NCBI GenBank assembly: GCA_039105265.1
Contig: JAPFFF010000004.1
Span: forward strand, 3,906,001 to 3,970,000
Direction: 5' to 3'
Source: Tritrichomonas musculus
Lineage: Eukaryota; Parabasalia; Tritrichomonadida; Tritrichomonadidae
DNA: 64,000 nt
Below are positions 9,977 through 20,590 of this stretch, in pieces. The notes beneath the pieces were generated by a model. It was not told the DNA's origin. It saw nothing but the letters and a program-made list of their open reading frames with translations, and ran no database searches. The position numbers and the translations under genes are program-made. Every line of letters begins with the position of its first letter. Position 1 is the first letter of the stretch.

Positions 9977-12900
9977 ATGGAGGACGAGAGGGTTGACGAT
10001 CTTGATCGTGATGGCCTTCTCGACGAGATTACGCATAAAAATGAAGTCAATCGTCAGCTCCGTTCCGAGCTAGCTATATTAAAGCAGCAGTATGATGAAG
10101 CCATCAATTTCACTTTGAAGATCGAAGAATTCACAGAAGAAAACAAAAATTTAAAAAAGCAAATTTCTGAATCGCGCCTTGTTATAGATGATCTCACTCG
10201 TCGCCTTCAGATTTCGCAGCAAACAAATGTGGAATTATCGAATATCAAGGAAAAAATCAAAGAAAATGCTGACAAAGCATATACAGATGAAGTTAATGAC
10301 TTGAAAATACAATTAGATATAGCAAAATCTGAAAATATCAATATGAATAGGCGATTTCAGGAACAAATTAAGTCTTTAGAGTCGACTATTTTTACAATGC
10401 AATCTGAGTGCGCGCTTTATCAAAAGCAAATAAATAAAATTATGTTAGTTGTTGGCAATTGCTTTAACGAAAAATTTGAAAAACCTCAAGATTTAATCCA
10501 AAAAGTTTCATTTGCATCTCAGCAAATGCAAAAGCAAGTTACTAATTCAAAAATTCCTAATGAAGACGATAGTGCCACTGTTATAAAAGAAATGCGAAAT
10601 AAGATTTCTTCCTTAAAAAAACAATATCAGAATGAAAAAGAAAAACGAAAAGAACTTCAAATGGTTGTTTTAAGATTTAAAAAGAAAGTTGAACAAGATG
10701 ATTTAAGTCATGAAGAACAGATTACTCAATTAAAGGATACTATTAATCAGCAATTAAATGAAATTCATCGTTTAGAACTTTTTAATCAACAGAAAATGAT
10801 TGTTCAATCAAATCATCGCCATCATTCAAGTTTTCATTCTGTTGGTTGTCAAGTTAGTATGAGAGATACAAACGAACCAACAGAAGTTCATGATATAGAG
10901 AATTTTAAACGCCAAGTTAATAATTCTAATGTTCAAATCGAAGCCCTTGAAACCAATACATCAATGCTCAAAATGAAAATCAGTGCATTACAAAAGCAAG
11001 TCGAAGAAACTGAAAATGCAAAAACTTTAATCAGTAACAAATTCAAGCAAATGCTTTCAAAATTTGATGAACTCGAAAAAGAATTAAAATCAACTAAATT
11101 AGAAAATCAAAAACAAACTATCAAAATAAACGAGCTTCAGAATCAATTAAGTCGCAATGTATCTTCTTCAATGATTCCTACAAAGCAATTGGAATCAAAA
11201 ATTAAAATTTTAGAAACGACACTTGATAACAAAGTAAACGCTTTAAAGAATTTAGAAAAGCTCTTATCAAATCAAAAGGAAGAATTAAAAGAAATTTCAT
11301 TAGTAAAAGACCGTTTGTTATCAGTAATCGAAAGGCAAAATCATATGTTAAATGTTTACAACGATTTATTTGTTCAACAAGAAAGAGAAAAAGAGAAAAA
11401 TGTATCAAAAAAGGATTCGCCTTATCGTCAAGGTCAAAATGATGGTGAAAAATATATTACAGTTGAACCAAAATTCAAGTGGCCTATTGAAAAGCTTCCC
11501 AAAGAAATATTCGATATTGCTAAAGACATAACTGAGAATGATTCTATGTCTATTCAGTCCCGAATTAAAAATGTTTTTATTGTTATTAACAAGTGGATTG
11601 AGCAATGTAGTAACAATAATCTGAAAGAAAAGAAAAAAATAAATGATGAATTGCATTCAGTTTCACAGTCATATGAAGATTTTAAATGGAGTATTGTTGA
11701 ATTCATCAAAGCAGAAATTATTAATGAGAGTGATGAGCCAGAAGATAGTGATTCTGAAAATTATCAAAATGACGATGAATATGATGAATATGATGATTTT
11801 AATGATAATAATAATCGCAAAGAACAAGCTAAAAATAAAATTAAAGAAAGAAAAAATAAAATTATTAATATGAAAAGTAATGACAATCAAAAGGAATCCG
11901 AAGAATTGATTAAGAATTATTTGTTTCACGTTATGAACAAGAATAGAATCAATTCAAGGAAACTTAAAGAATTTCAAGAAAGTTTTTCATATTTGCTTAA
12001 ATCTTCAGATTCTCAAAATATTCAAAATGTGATTGAAAAACAGAAAAATTTGACAAATGATAATAGGCTGTTAATCCAAAAACTTGATGAAGAAAGAAAA
12101 AAGAGAATTGGAATGAAAAAGAAATATCGAGTCATTCTAACAGAACAAGCCAAAGAATCGAATGAACAAATTTCAATACTACAAAAAGCGAAAGAAAATT
12201 CACGCCAACAAATTGAACAACTTCAAGCATCTATTAAAAAATTTCAAGAACAAAATCAAGCTTTATTATCACAAATCAAAGAACAACAAAGTCAAATCAA
12301 CACAGCGCATCACAAGCCTAAAATAAAAGAGATAAGATACAAAAATGATTATGATTTTATTGAAAATAACGTTAATAATGATATTAATTTAAATAATAAT
12401 AATAATATCAATCGTAATGATTTAAATACTTCCTTTGCAAATAAATCTCAATCAGTTTGGGAATATGAAGACATGCAATATAGCCTAGAAAACGCCGAGA
12501 AGAGCTGCAACTTGTGGAAAGAAACTGCTCGAAAGGCGAATGATGAAAAAATGAATTTACAAAACCGAATTCAAAAGATAATGAATGATTATGAAAACCA
12601 AATAAATCATTTAAATAAAAAGCATGAAATAGAACAGAATCAAAACCAAAGAACCATTTTTGAGCTTTCTCAAAAACTGAAAAATCAAGCAGAAGACAAT
12701 GACATTGCTATCAAAAAGTTACACGATTCGTTAGATAAGGCACAGAAAAAGTTTGATGAAACAGTCCAAGAAATTGTTACTCTAAAAAATGAAAATGAGA
12801 AATTGCTCCATTCAACAACAGCCAACATTGAATCTGTTGAACGATCAAAGCGTTTGAGTGAGGCTCAATTAAAAGCCAAATTGTTATCATTGGATGCAAA

Positions 12901-13207
12901 TTATTCTGCGTTGATTGATGCTGAAAAGCAAAAATCAGAGAAAGAGAAACGTGAATTAATTGAATACTTTTTGAATTCGTTTAGAAAATTTTGTTTGAAT
13001 CAAGTTAATAATATGAATGATTACGAAGAAAAAATTGATGAGGAATATTATAAATTTTATGTTAGTAAAATTAGAGAAGAATTTGAAAAACATCAAAAAA
13101 CAGATGAGGCTATTCGGAAACTTATTAAAGCAAATAATGATGATCCACTTGAAGATGCACTTACGCAGTTCATCATTCAAAATCATCCTCAGTTCCAAGA
13201 TAAATAA
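9977..13207 (+). CDS. Giant coiled-coil protein, paralogue of the 16712 gene
   Basis: A 1076-aa protein, almost wholly coiled coil (heptad-rich E/K/Q/L), with a short acidic N-terminus (MEDERVDDLDRD). Three non-coil islands recur at matching places in the 16712-20158 product: a hydrophobic patch with an ...FNEKFEKPQDLIQ... type sequence in the first fifth, a central globular patch (WPIEKLPKEIFDIAKDI...), and a C-terminal block (LIEYFLNSFRKFC...AIRKLIKANNDDPLEDALTQFIIQ). The central region also has an acidic Asp/Glu/Tyr-rich linker and Asn runs. Trichomonad proteins of this kind are usually named viral A-type inclusion or coiled-coil proteins only from composition. Its role is unknown; a scaffold or tether is plausible. 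Confidence 0.8.
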   Translation: MEDERVDDLDRDGLLDEITHKNEVNRQLRSELAILKQQYDEAINFTLKIEEFTEENKNLKKQISESRLVIDDLTRRLQISQQTNVELSNIKEKIKENADKAYTDEVNDLKIQLDIAKSENINMNRRFQEQIKSLESTIFTMQSECALYQKQINKIMLVVGNCFNEKFEKPQDLIQKVSFASQQMQKQVTNSKIPNEDDSATVIKEMRNKISSLKKQYQNEKEKRKELQMVVLRFKKKVEQDDLSHEEQITQLKDTINQQLNEIHRLELFNQQKMIVQSNHRHHSSFHSVGCQVSMRDTNEPTEVHDIENFKRQVNNSNVQIEALETNTSMLKMKISALQKQVEETENAKTLISNKFKQMLSKFDELEKELKSTKLENQKQTIKINELQNQLSRNVSSSMIPTKQLESKIKILETTLDNKVNALKNLEKLLSNQKEELKEISLVKDRLLSVIERQNHMLNVYNDLFVQQEREKEKNVSKKDSPYRQGQNDGEKYITVEPKFKWPIEKLPKEIFDIAKDITENDSMSIQSRIKNVFIVINKWIEQCSNNNLKEKKKINDELHSVSQSYEDFKWSIVEFIKAEIINESDEPEDSDSENYQNDDEYDEYDDFNDNNNRKEQAKNKIKERKNKIINMKSNDNQKESEELIKNYLFHVMNKNRINSRKLKEFQESFSYLLKSSDSQNIQNVIEKQKNLTNDNRLLIQKLDEERKKRIGMKKKYRVILTEQAKESNEQISILQKAKENSRQQIEQLQASIKKFQEQNQALLSQIKEQQSQINTAHHKPKIKEIRYKNDYDFIENNVNNDINLNNNNNINRNDLNTSFANKSQSVWEYEDMQYSLENAEKSCNLWKETARKANDEKMNLQNRIQKIMNDYENQINHLNKKHEIEQNQNQRTIFELSQKLKNQAEDNDIAIKKLHDSLDKAQKKFDETVQEIVTLKNENEKLLHSTTANIESVERSKRLSEAQLKAKLLSLDANYSALIDAEKQKSEKEKRELIEYFLNSFRKFCLNQVNNMNDYEEKIDEEYYKFYVSKIREEFEKHQKTDEAIRKLIKANNDDPLEDALTQFIIQNHPQFQDK

Positions 13208-13498
13208 ACATTTGTTATTGTTTTTAATTTAATGTTAATTTTTTTGTATTTGTATTATTTTACGTTATCAGAAAAAAGTGTTTTATATTTCAAATCAATT
13301 TATGATTAAGAAGAAAAGGGTTTCTTTAGTCAAGAATATAGAAATATGTCATTGTTGTAACATTCTTCATGATGAGGTGAAATGAATCATTCATTGAATT
13401 TAAACTTCACAAATTTATTTTAACTTTTTGATGAAATTCAATAACATCAATTTTTTGAATGAATTTATTAAATTTTTTCTCAACAATTTTATATATTA

Positions 13499-15478
13499 AT
13501 GATATGGGAACCGCAAAATCCAGATGTTCTTTGGCTTGACTTTTCTACAATTACATTAAAAGAGCGTACAGTTCACACAATCGATGACATGATGAGAGTA
13601 TTTTCTTTGAGTCCAGAAAAATATCAAAAAGGTAATTTTCGTTATAACGAAAAAGAATATGGTGCTCATATGTACCCGTCAAAATACTCCAAATTGAGAT
13701 CAGATGATTTTAGCTTTAGTCCACCAATAGCGTATCCAGATGCAATAAGATATTTATTCCACATTGATACACCTTTTGTTGTCATTATGCCAGAAAAAGA
13801 TCGAATAACTGATCAAGAAGCTCATGGAATGACATCAGAAATTATTCAAGCTGCTCAATCATCTTCCTTTTTTTATCCAATATTTTTTAACATACCATAT
13901 AAGGAATATTATAGATATATTGGTGTAAGTATTACAGATAAATTGATTACTCATTTTTATAGCAGCACAGAATGGTGGCACAGCAAATTGGATAATTATC
14001 AAAATTCATATAATTTTTTCACTCAAAAGCTTGGTAAAATTGACTCGATTCTATATAGTTCTAGGCGATTTTTGGAAATTGATAACAAATATTTCGGAAA
14101 AGAATCAAACTATACTTATTCAAGTTTTTACTCTGTTGTTAATTCAGATCCTATTAATAAGTTAAGAATTTTATTTCAATGGAATCGATCACCTCCAGAT
14201 GCAAAAGGGCCAATGCTTTCAAATGCCTCATATCTTAAATTATCGGTTGTTCATCAAACTGAAGGTTCGCCAGAAACTCCACTTCATATATATGTAAATA
14301 GGAGATCATCATTAGAAGGAAAAGATGAATTTAAAATATGGAAAACTGAGCGTTTAAATTCACGTATTTATTCATTAATGAACAACATATTTCATAGCTC
14401 AAGCAATCAAAAACCCTGTTCTTTTTCTACCTTTAAAGGATTCTTCAAATCAGCTCCAGAAAAATCATTACTTGAAAAAATTTCTATTGAAATTGCAGAA
14501 ATGAGAACACTCGCAAATTTCTGCTCATTATGGTGTGAATTTTTGAAAAATATTCGATATTGTGCAGATAATTTAATTCCAATTCCTTATGTTGATGATT
14601 CTGTTGACTTTAAATATTGTTTAATATATCAAAATTTACAAGTCATTAATTCTTATATTCGAAATGGAGAAAAATATTGTATTGCTGAAAATATATTTGA
14701 GCAGTATGTTGAATTGTACAGAAAAGCAAAAGAGAAGCATGTTCTTCAAACAATTGTAATTGCTTTTAAAAATCAAAATGGTGAAGCTACCTTTGAAGAC
14801 TTTAAAAAACTTTTATTAACTAAAAATTCTAAAAGTACTCAAACTGAGAATGATGAAGACGAAACAGTAAATGAAGATATTTTTGATGTTTGGAATAAGG
14901 CAGATCAATGTCAATTTAAGTTTAATAAAGAAGAAAATATTGAGTTTGCACTTGACTATCTAGAAGGATTGAAACCTTCAGAAGTTCAATCACAGATTGT
15001 TTTAATTCTATTTGACATTGCAATTCGTGATATTAGTAAGCGTGCTCCTATTGAAATTCCATATGCATGTGTTTCTTATGACAATCTTGTAGAATTATTT
15101 AAACAAAAAAGATTTGCATCTTCACTTGTTGACTTCAAAAAAATATGTAGGGCAATTGAAGAAACAACTTTACGATGTGAAATTGTTAATTCAGCTTTAT
15201 CAAAAATTCCATCAGCTAATTTTGTTAATCAATTATTTGAAAAGGGATACTGTTCAATTGATAATCCGGAAGAAATTCAATCGGTATCATCTCTTATTGA
15301 AGTTATGAATATTGATGATTTGCTTTTACATACAACTATTAATGAATTCATATTTACAGGAAAAACAAAAATTGGAGAGAAAGAATCAAATCATTACTTG
15401 TTTGTCTCATATCAAAGACCTGGTCAAGATGAACCTGATAAATACGTCATGGCTTTAGCATATCAAGATTCTATGTAA
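13499..15478 (+). CDS. Rab3GAP catalytic subunit (RAB3GAP1) homologue
   Basis: A 659-aa protein that I match from memory to animal RAB3GAP1 along its length. The N-terminal part (YPDAIRYLFHIDTPFVVIMP, then PIFFNIPYKEYYRYIGVSI) matches the ...FVVIAP...VPLFVQIHHKWRRMYVG... region. FKSAPEKSL at about residue 316, LWCEFLKNIR at about 343 and the following IPIP...CLIYQNLQVIN match FKSAPSDSL...LWQEFVLEMR...CLLHQKLQMLN. The C-terminus EFIFTGK matches EFILRT. At 659 aa it is shorter than animal proteins (about 980) because linkers are reduced. RAB3GAP1 with RAB3GAP2 acts as a Rab GAP and as a Rab18 exchange factor at ER and Golgi membranes. In the segment aligned to the catalytic arginine (DVWNKADQCQFKFNKEENIE, about 461-480) I see no arginine. 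No RAB3GAP2 gene is in the window. Confidence 0.8.
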   Translation: MIWEPQNPDVLWLDFSTITLKERTVHTIDDMMRVFSLSPEKYQKGNFRYNEKEYGAHMYPSKYSKLRSDDFSFSPPIAYPDAIRYLFHIDTPFVVIMPEKDRITDQEAHGMTSEIIQAAQSSSFFYPIFFNIPYKEYYRYIGVSITDKLITHFYSSTEWWHSKLDNYQNSYNFFTQKLGKIDSILYSSRRFLEIDNKYFGKESNYTYSSFYSVVNSDPINKLRILFQWNRSPPDAKGPMLSNASYLKLSVVHQTEGSPETPLHIYVNRRSSLEGKDEFKIWKTERLNSRIYSLMNNIFHSSSNQKPCSFSTFKGFFKSAPEKSLLEKISIEIAEMRTLANFCSLWCEFLKNIRYCADNLIPIPYVDDSVDFKYCLIYQNLQVINSYIRNGEKYCIAENIFEQYVELYRKAKEKHVLQTIVIAFKNQNGEATFEDFKKLLLTKNSKSTQTENDEDETVNEDIFDVWNKADQCQFKFNKEENIEFALDYLEGLKPSEVQSQIVLILFDIAIRDISKRAPIEIPYACVSYDNLVELFKQKRFASSLVDFKKICRAIEETTLRCEIVNSALSKIPSANFVNQLFEKGYCSIDNPEEIQSVSSLIEVMNIDDLLLHTTINEFIFTGKTKIGEKESNHYLFVSYQRPGQDEPDKYVMALAYQDSM

Positions 15479-16688
15479 TATAATATATTTGCTGAAAATA
15501 AAACAAATTTTGAAGGAATATATACATCAAACCAGATTAAACTTTTTAAACATGTAATCATTAATTAATAATCTTTTGTTAACCTTTTTTAATGAATTAT
15601 AATTACAATGTAATTATTTTATCTAGGTTTTCAATGATTAATGGCAACTTTTAAGCATTTGAATTCATTTCGTAATCATTAGTTAAAAATAAACTAGTAT
15701 TGAGATTGAAAAATTGAGAGTCATTCCTCATTTTGTATTCTATAAATGATTATTTTTATAATAAACTTTTTAGAAATTGAAATTGGCTATCAAAATTCCC
15801 TTTATGAGACGTTTCTGCTCAATAATAGTAAAATGTATAAAGTATTGAAACAATGGTATTTAGGTATTTACCAATATATTGGTAATAGTTAAAAGGATTT
15901 TTATTGCTTAACTATTTGATTTTATTGTATTATTCTTGAAAAAGCTATAGTTTATTATAATAAGTATTTATTTTGTCTATAATTTTTAAAAAAATTTGCT
16001 TGAAAAAAATATTTTTTAAAACTTTTTCAAAGAAGGAAAAAAAAGATGGAAAAAAAGAAGGAAAAAATTATATGAAAAATGGGATCTCTTTTTTGTCGCA
16101 ACTGGTCATTTGAGCTGACTAATGAATTAGTGCTGGTCATTGTCAACATAAAATGGCTCCAAATTTAAAGCCTAAAATTAGAATATTTTATAAATTAGTT
16201 AATCATTCCATTTTTTACAATCAAATTTCTAAACAAAAATGGCGCCTTTTTTAAAAAAATATATTATCTTCATTTTCATTCAATATAATTATATTATTTC
16301 CTAAATATAATACATAAATAATTTTTTATAAATAAATTTAATGTTTTAATACCAGTTATTGAATAAAAATTGAAATAATCATTAATTATAAGTTGCGCTT
16401 TTTTCGATTAATTTTGTTAAAAATTGAAAAGGTAATATTTTGTATAATCTCTGAAAAAATATTTTTTGAATTTTTAATTCAATAAAATATGATATAAGTC
16501 ATTTTGAAATTAAATGTAATTATTTAATCAAAAATTTCTTATGAAACTATTATTTTGATTATTTGAGTGATTCAAAAACCGAAGATATTTGAGAGATTTA
16601 AATGAAATATTTTTTTATTGAAATATACTAGAAATTGAATGTTAAATTGAATTGTTCTTTTGAAATTTTCAAAAAGAAACACGTTTAA
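15479..16688. other. AT-rich intergenic sequence with an 18-bp palindrome
   Basis: No gene is seen in about 1.2 kb. At 15868-15885 there is a perfect palindrome, TTACCAATATATTGGTAA. A GC-richer patch near 16090-16160 repeats CTGGTCATT twice. Nothing else is structured. Confidence 0.5.
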
Positions 16689-16697
16689 TTAACGTCT
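16689..16697 (+). promoter_or_regulatory. TTAACGTCT word 14 bases before ATG 16712
   Basis: TTAACGTCT lies upstream of the ATGG start, with a second CGTTTAA word just before it at 16682-16688. It closely resembles TTAACGTCC at the paralogous gene 9977. The role is inferred. Confidence 0.4.
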
Positions 16698-16711
16698 ACC
16701 TCATACAATCC

Positions 16712-19700
16712 ATGGAAGATAGTCTTTCAGATACTTCTGAAAGAAATAAATCTCAAAATTCGCAAAATTCAGATCAGCAATTGAATGATGCGCATATGAT
16801 TGCAGAGGCAAAGAATGCGCAACTTATTGAGCAAAACGCACAATTAACAAAAATTAATGATCAGCTAAAAGCGCAGCTCGATCAAGCACTCAATATTGAA
16901 CCACAAATCGAAAAGCTTCATGAACAAAATAGGCAACTTACGTCAGAAAATCGCAGTGTCAAAGAAGAAAAAGACGATCTTCAGAAACGTTTTGACATCC
17001 TTCAAAAAACAAATTCAGACCTTCAAAAAAAGGTTGAAGAAGAAAAGCAGCATTGCACCGTTGCTCGTAATCAATGCTCTGAAAACGCTAAGAAAGAAAT
17101 TAAAAAGGCAAAAGCTCAAGCCAAGGCGCAAATGGAAGAACTATGCGATCAACTGGAATCTCTCCAAGCCAAATATGACAAAAATGAAATTGAGCTTAAA
17201 ACAGTTAACAATAAAGTCGAGAGACTTTTAGAAAATGCTACTCGTTATTTTGGGCAAGAATTTCATGATATTGATACTTTTATTTCATTTTTATCTGGAT
17301 CTTTTCCTTCTCAGGGACAAAACAATCAAATCTCCAATTCACAATCGAGTGTTATTGCAACTCCTGTTCATCGTCGTACGGCACCTGCAACTCCGTTAAT
17401 AGCTACAAGCGCCTCAATGGTTCAGCAAACACCTAATTTTATCGCCCAGCAAGCTCCTAATACAGTAACGCAACTTGAGAAAAAATTAAAACGTGAAAAA
17501 TCCAAGACAAAAACGTTGACTACAGATAAAGATGAGCTTGAAATGTCAATTGGACGTCTGAAAAGAGAACTGAATGATCTGAACAACAAGCACAAAGTTG
17601 AAATCGATAAACTTAAAAGTAAAGCTAAAGAAACTAAAGAAGAGCAAGATCTAACCGATGCTAACACTCAGCATACTATTAAAACCCTTGAAAACAAAGT
17701 TGAAACTTTAACAAGAAAGAATGAAGAGCTTAAAAAGAAAGTTCAAGAATACGAAATGTCCTCTGGAATTCCACAGCCACAATTTCCGGATCAGAACCAG
17801 CAAAATCTCAGTCAATATCCAAACGACCAACAAGCCCAATCTCCTTATATTGCTAATCAAGCATCGCTTCCAGCTTATTATTCGCCAATACAGCAGCCTC
17901 TTTTTTCACCCTCTAATCCAAATCAGCCTAATCTTGCCAAAACATCATCATCTCCACTTTCACATCCTTACTCGCGATCTGTTACAACAACGCCAAAGCG
18001 AACACAATTACGTGAAAATGAAGGTATGGCTCATGAATGTCCATCAAGTGAGCATTTGGTTAATCAAAACATTGATCTTAATGAGCAATTGAAAAGCTCA
18101 AAGAACAGAATGGATGATCTAGTTGATCGACTAAAGAAGAGTGAATCTCAAAGAAACAATCTTCAACTCCAACTTGAAAAAGAAAAAAGCGAAAATAATT
18201 CTCTCAAAATTGTACATTCAAATACTGTTAATGAATTGGCAATGTTACGAGAAGCTCTTCACATGAAAGAAAGCGTCAAAGATAGAAATGACAAAAAGCT
18301 GATGCGAAGAGAATTTAATGAACAAAAAGCGCAGCTCGAAGGAGTTACCCAAGAACTCAAGAGTTTGAAGAAGCAGCTTACAGAATCTATTACTGAGCAT
18401 CAAAGAGATCTTGCAAATATAACAGATCTAAAACGTGAAATAGAAGATCTAAAAGATGAAAAAGAACGCCTTAAGAAAGAAGCGGATAATGTTAGAGAAG
18501 AGTTGTCAACTGTTCAAGCCGAATTTGAAAGTCATGTTCGAAATGAAGTTACACCAGAAACCTTAATTCCAATGGCATCATGGCAAGGACATGACTTCCC
18601 TGGTGAAATCAACGCTGGAATTAGTAGAATTGCATGCAATCCATCTCTTCAACCTGCTAGTAAATTAAAGAGTATTTATAAAGTTATATCTAAAAAGTAT
18701 GGCGAAATGATATCCTCAAGAGATAAACTACTTGATCAATCATATAGTGAGAATCAGCAAATACGTGATATTGTCAATGAATTTGTAAGTGATATAACAA
18801 TAGCGCTTGATATGAAACCAATTGGATTCAACGACTTTTTCAAGGATAAGCCTCAGCAAACAATCATTGATACGATCAAAAACTTCAGGAGTTGCCATGA
18901 TGATTTGAAACGAAGTAATGACCAATTAACACAAACATTAAGCAGAGTACATCAAACGTTTGGAGCTGTCGGTTTAACTTCTAATACTAATGGAAGTCCT
19001 GGAGGCTTCAATGGTATCAATGCTTTTCCAAGCCTTGAAGATATTACATATGGAATGGAAAAAGAAGTAAATTCTGTTAAAACTCAATTAAGTACAACTT
19101 CAGACCAACTTCAAAAGCGAACTAAAAAGTGTAAAGAGCTTGCATCAGCGTTAAAGACTCTTAAGAAGAAAACTGAAAATGATGCTGAAGACTCTAAGCA
19201 AGAAATTCAAAGATTAAAGACCCTCTCTGAATCATTAAAGAGGGAAAATGGAGAATTATCGAAATCTGTTAAAGAACTTAGATGGAAACTTCAAAGTCTA
19301 ACAACAGAATACGATGATTACAAACTCAAGCATGAAGAGGAATCGAAAGATTTGGATGAGAAGCTTGAGTCACAAGCTAAAATAGCTCTCATTGAAAAGC
19401 AAAGGCTTGAAGCAAATTATCAAGAACAAATTAGAATGATTTCTGAGCAATGCAATGATACATCTGAATATCTTACAGAACATCAAGATCAGTTAACTAA
19501 GCTTAAACAAGAAGTGGAAACGCAGAAAGCAATCATCGCCCAAAAAGATATTGAAATTGAAAGGCTTAAGGAAGAGCATGATGAGAATTATCAAACTAAT
19601 GATATCAGGCTCATTGATGAAAAGAAGAATTTAATCAACAGTTATGAAAAAGCTGTCGCAGAACAAAAGCAACAATGCGAGGGACATAGAAGCGATGTTG

Positions 19701-20158
19701 AAAAGATGACTAAGCAATTAACTGCAACCGAAAAGAAATTGAAACATTCGAAAGAAAAGATAATACAAATCCAGAAAGAAAAGGTCAACATGGAAGTTGA
19801 GCTTCGTAATCAAATTGATCAAGTTGAAAGACAGAAGAAATTGATCGAAACTTCTTCAAAAGTAGAATTAATGAATGCACAAACTGCCTTTAATTCTAAA
19901 CTTGAGGAAGAAAGCGCTAAGTTTGAAGAAGAAAAGAGAAGAATTTATTCTACTATTGCTGATACATTTAGACAATATTTAGGTATCGGAAGCAATTTGA
20001 ATGAAAAATCATTCAAATCAACGCTTTTCAAGGCAAGAGATGAATTAGCTAGATTGACTTCTTTAGATAATTCTGTTAGAAGGTTAGTTAATGCAGAGCC
20101 AAACCAAAAAACTGATGATGCTGTGGCTCAATTTGTTATAAGTCAAAGCAAAGAATAA
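16712..20158 (+). CDS. Giant coiled-coil protein, paralogue of the 9977 gene
   Basis: A 1148-aa protein. An acidic Ser-rich N-terminus (MEDSLSDTSERN) is followed by long coiled coils, broken by a hydrophobic island near residue 180 (RYFGQEFHDIDTFISFLSGS), a Pro/Gln/Ser-rich linker at about 355-445 (YYSPIQQPLFSPSNPNQ...), a central globular island at about 620-700 (HDFPGEINAGISRIACNPSL...) and a C-terminal block (IYSTIADTFRQYLGIG...SVRRLVNAEPNQKTDDAVAQFVISQ). The island order and the C-terminal block match the 9977-13207 product, so the two are diverged paralogues about 3.5 kb apart, with the Rab3GAP gene between them. It is probably structural; no partner can be named from the sequence. Confidence 0.8.
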   Translation: MEDSLSDTSERNKSQNSQNSDQQLNDAHMIAEAKNAQLIEQNAQLTKINDQLKAQLDQALNIEPQIEKLHEQNRQLTSENRSVKEEKDDLQKRFDILQKTNSDLQKKVEEEKQHCTVARNQCSENAKKEIKKAKAQAKAQMEELCDQLESLQAKYDKNEIELKTVNNKVERLLENATRYFGQEFHDIDTFISFLSGSFPSQGQNNQISNSQSSVIATPVHRRTAPATPLIATSASMVQQTPNFIAQQAPNTVTQLEKKLKREKSKTKTLTTDKDELEMSIGRLKRELNDLNNKHKVEIDKLKSKAKETKEEQDLTDANTQHTIKTLENKVETLTRKNEELKKKVQEYEMSSGIPQPQFPDQNQQNLSQYPNDQQAQSPYIANQASLPAYYSPIQQPLFSPSNPNQPNLAKTSSSPLSHPYSRSVTTTPKRTQLRENEGMAHECPSSEHLVNQNIDLNEQLKSSKNRMDDLVDRLKKSESQRNNLQLQLEKEKSENNSLKIVHSNTVNELAMLREALHMKESVKDRNDKKLMRREFNEQKAQLEGVTQELKSLKKQLTESITEHQRDLANITDLKREIEDLKDEKERLKKEADNVREELSTVQAEFESHVRNEVTPETLIPMASWQGHDFPGEINAGISRIACNPSLQPASKLKSIYKVISKKYGEMISSRDKLLDQSYSENQQIRDIVNEFVSDITIALDMKPIGFNDFFKDKPQQTIIDTIKNFRSCHDDLKRSNDQLTQTLSRVHQTFGAVGLTSNTNGSPGGFNGINAFPSLEDITYGMEKEVNSVKTQLSTTSDQLQKRTKKCKELASALKTLKKKTENDAEDSKQEIQRLKTLSESLKRENGELSKSVKELRWKLQSLTTEYDDYKLKHEEESKDLDEKLESQAKIALIEKQRLEANYQEQIRMISEQCNDTSEYLTEHQDQLTKLKQEVETQKAIIAQKDIEIERLKEEHDENYQTNDIRLIDEKKNLINSYEKAVAEQKQQCEGHRSDVEKMTKQLTATEKKLKHSKEKIIQIQKEKVNMEVELRNQIDQVERQKKLIETSSKVELMNAQTAFNSKLEEESAKFEEEKRRIYSTIADTFRQYLGIGSNLNEKSFKSTLFKARDELARLTSLDNSVRRLVNAEPNQKTDDAVAQFVISQSKE

Positions 20159-20590
20159 TATTTTTTATAATTAATGTCTCCTCTTTTGAATATAGTAAAT
20201 TATACAAATTAATCTATATTTTTGTTTTGTTTTGTTTTGTTTCTCTTATATATAATTGTAATTCATATATTTATTTTTATATTGGTTTTGCTTTATAATG
20301 TATTTAACGAAAATACTGTAAATGCACAATTTGGTATGAAAAAAAAAATATTTACTCAATCATTGATCTTAAATAATAAACATAATAGGTATTTATTGCG
20401 CATATTTGAAGAAAAAGAAATAAGTAAGATTTTTTTTTTATTTCTTTATTTAATAAAAATCATTTAAAAAAACAAATAATTTTGGATTTGTTTATATGAG
20501 TGGATGAGCTATATTTCTTCGATCAAAGCAATTTTTTTTTTGATAGTCACGTTTAATAATAAAATAATTGTATTCTAAAATAAATAATAA
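20159..20590. other. AT-rich intergenic sequence with short TTTTG repeats
   Basis: This is the convergent space between the coiled-coil gene and the SFT2 gene. It has a TTTTG pentamer run at about 20221-20240 and T runs. The one longer open frame here is low-complexity hydrophobic and I do not call it. Confidence 0.5.

Noticed and set aside
20222-20467. 81-codon hydrophobic open frame
   Set aside because: It starts in a TTTTG repeat and consists of T-rich codons; no family pattern or promoter word.
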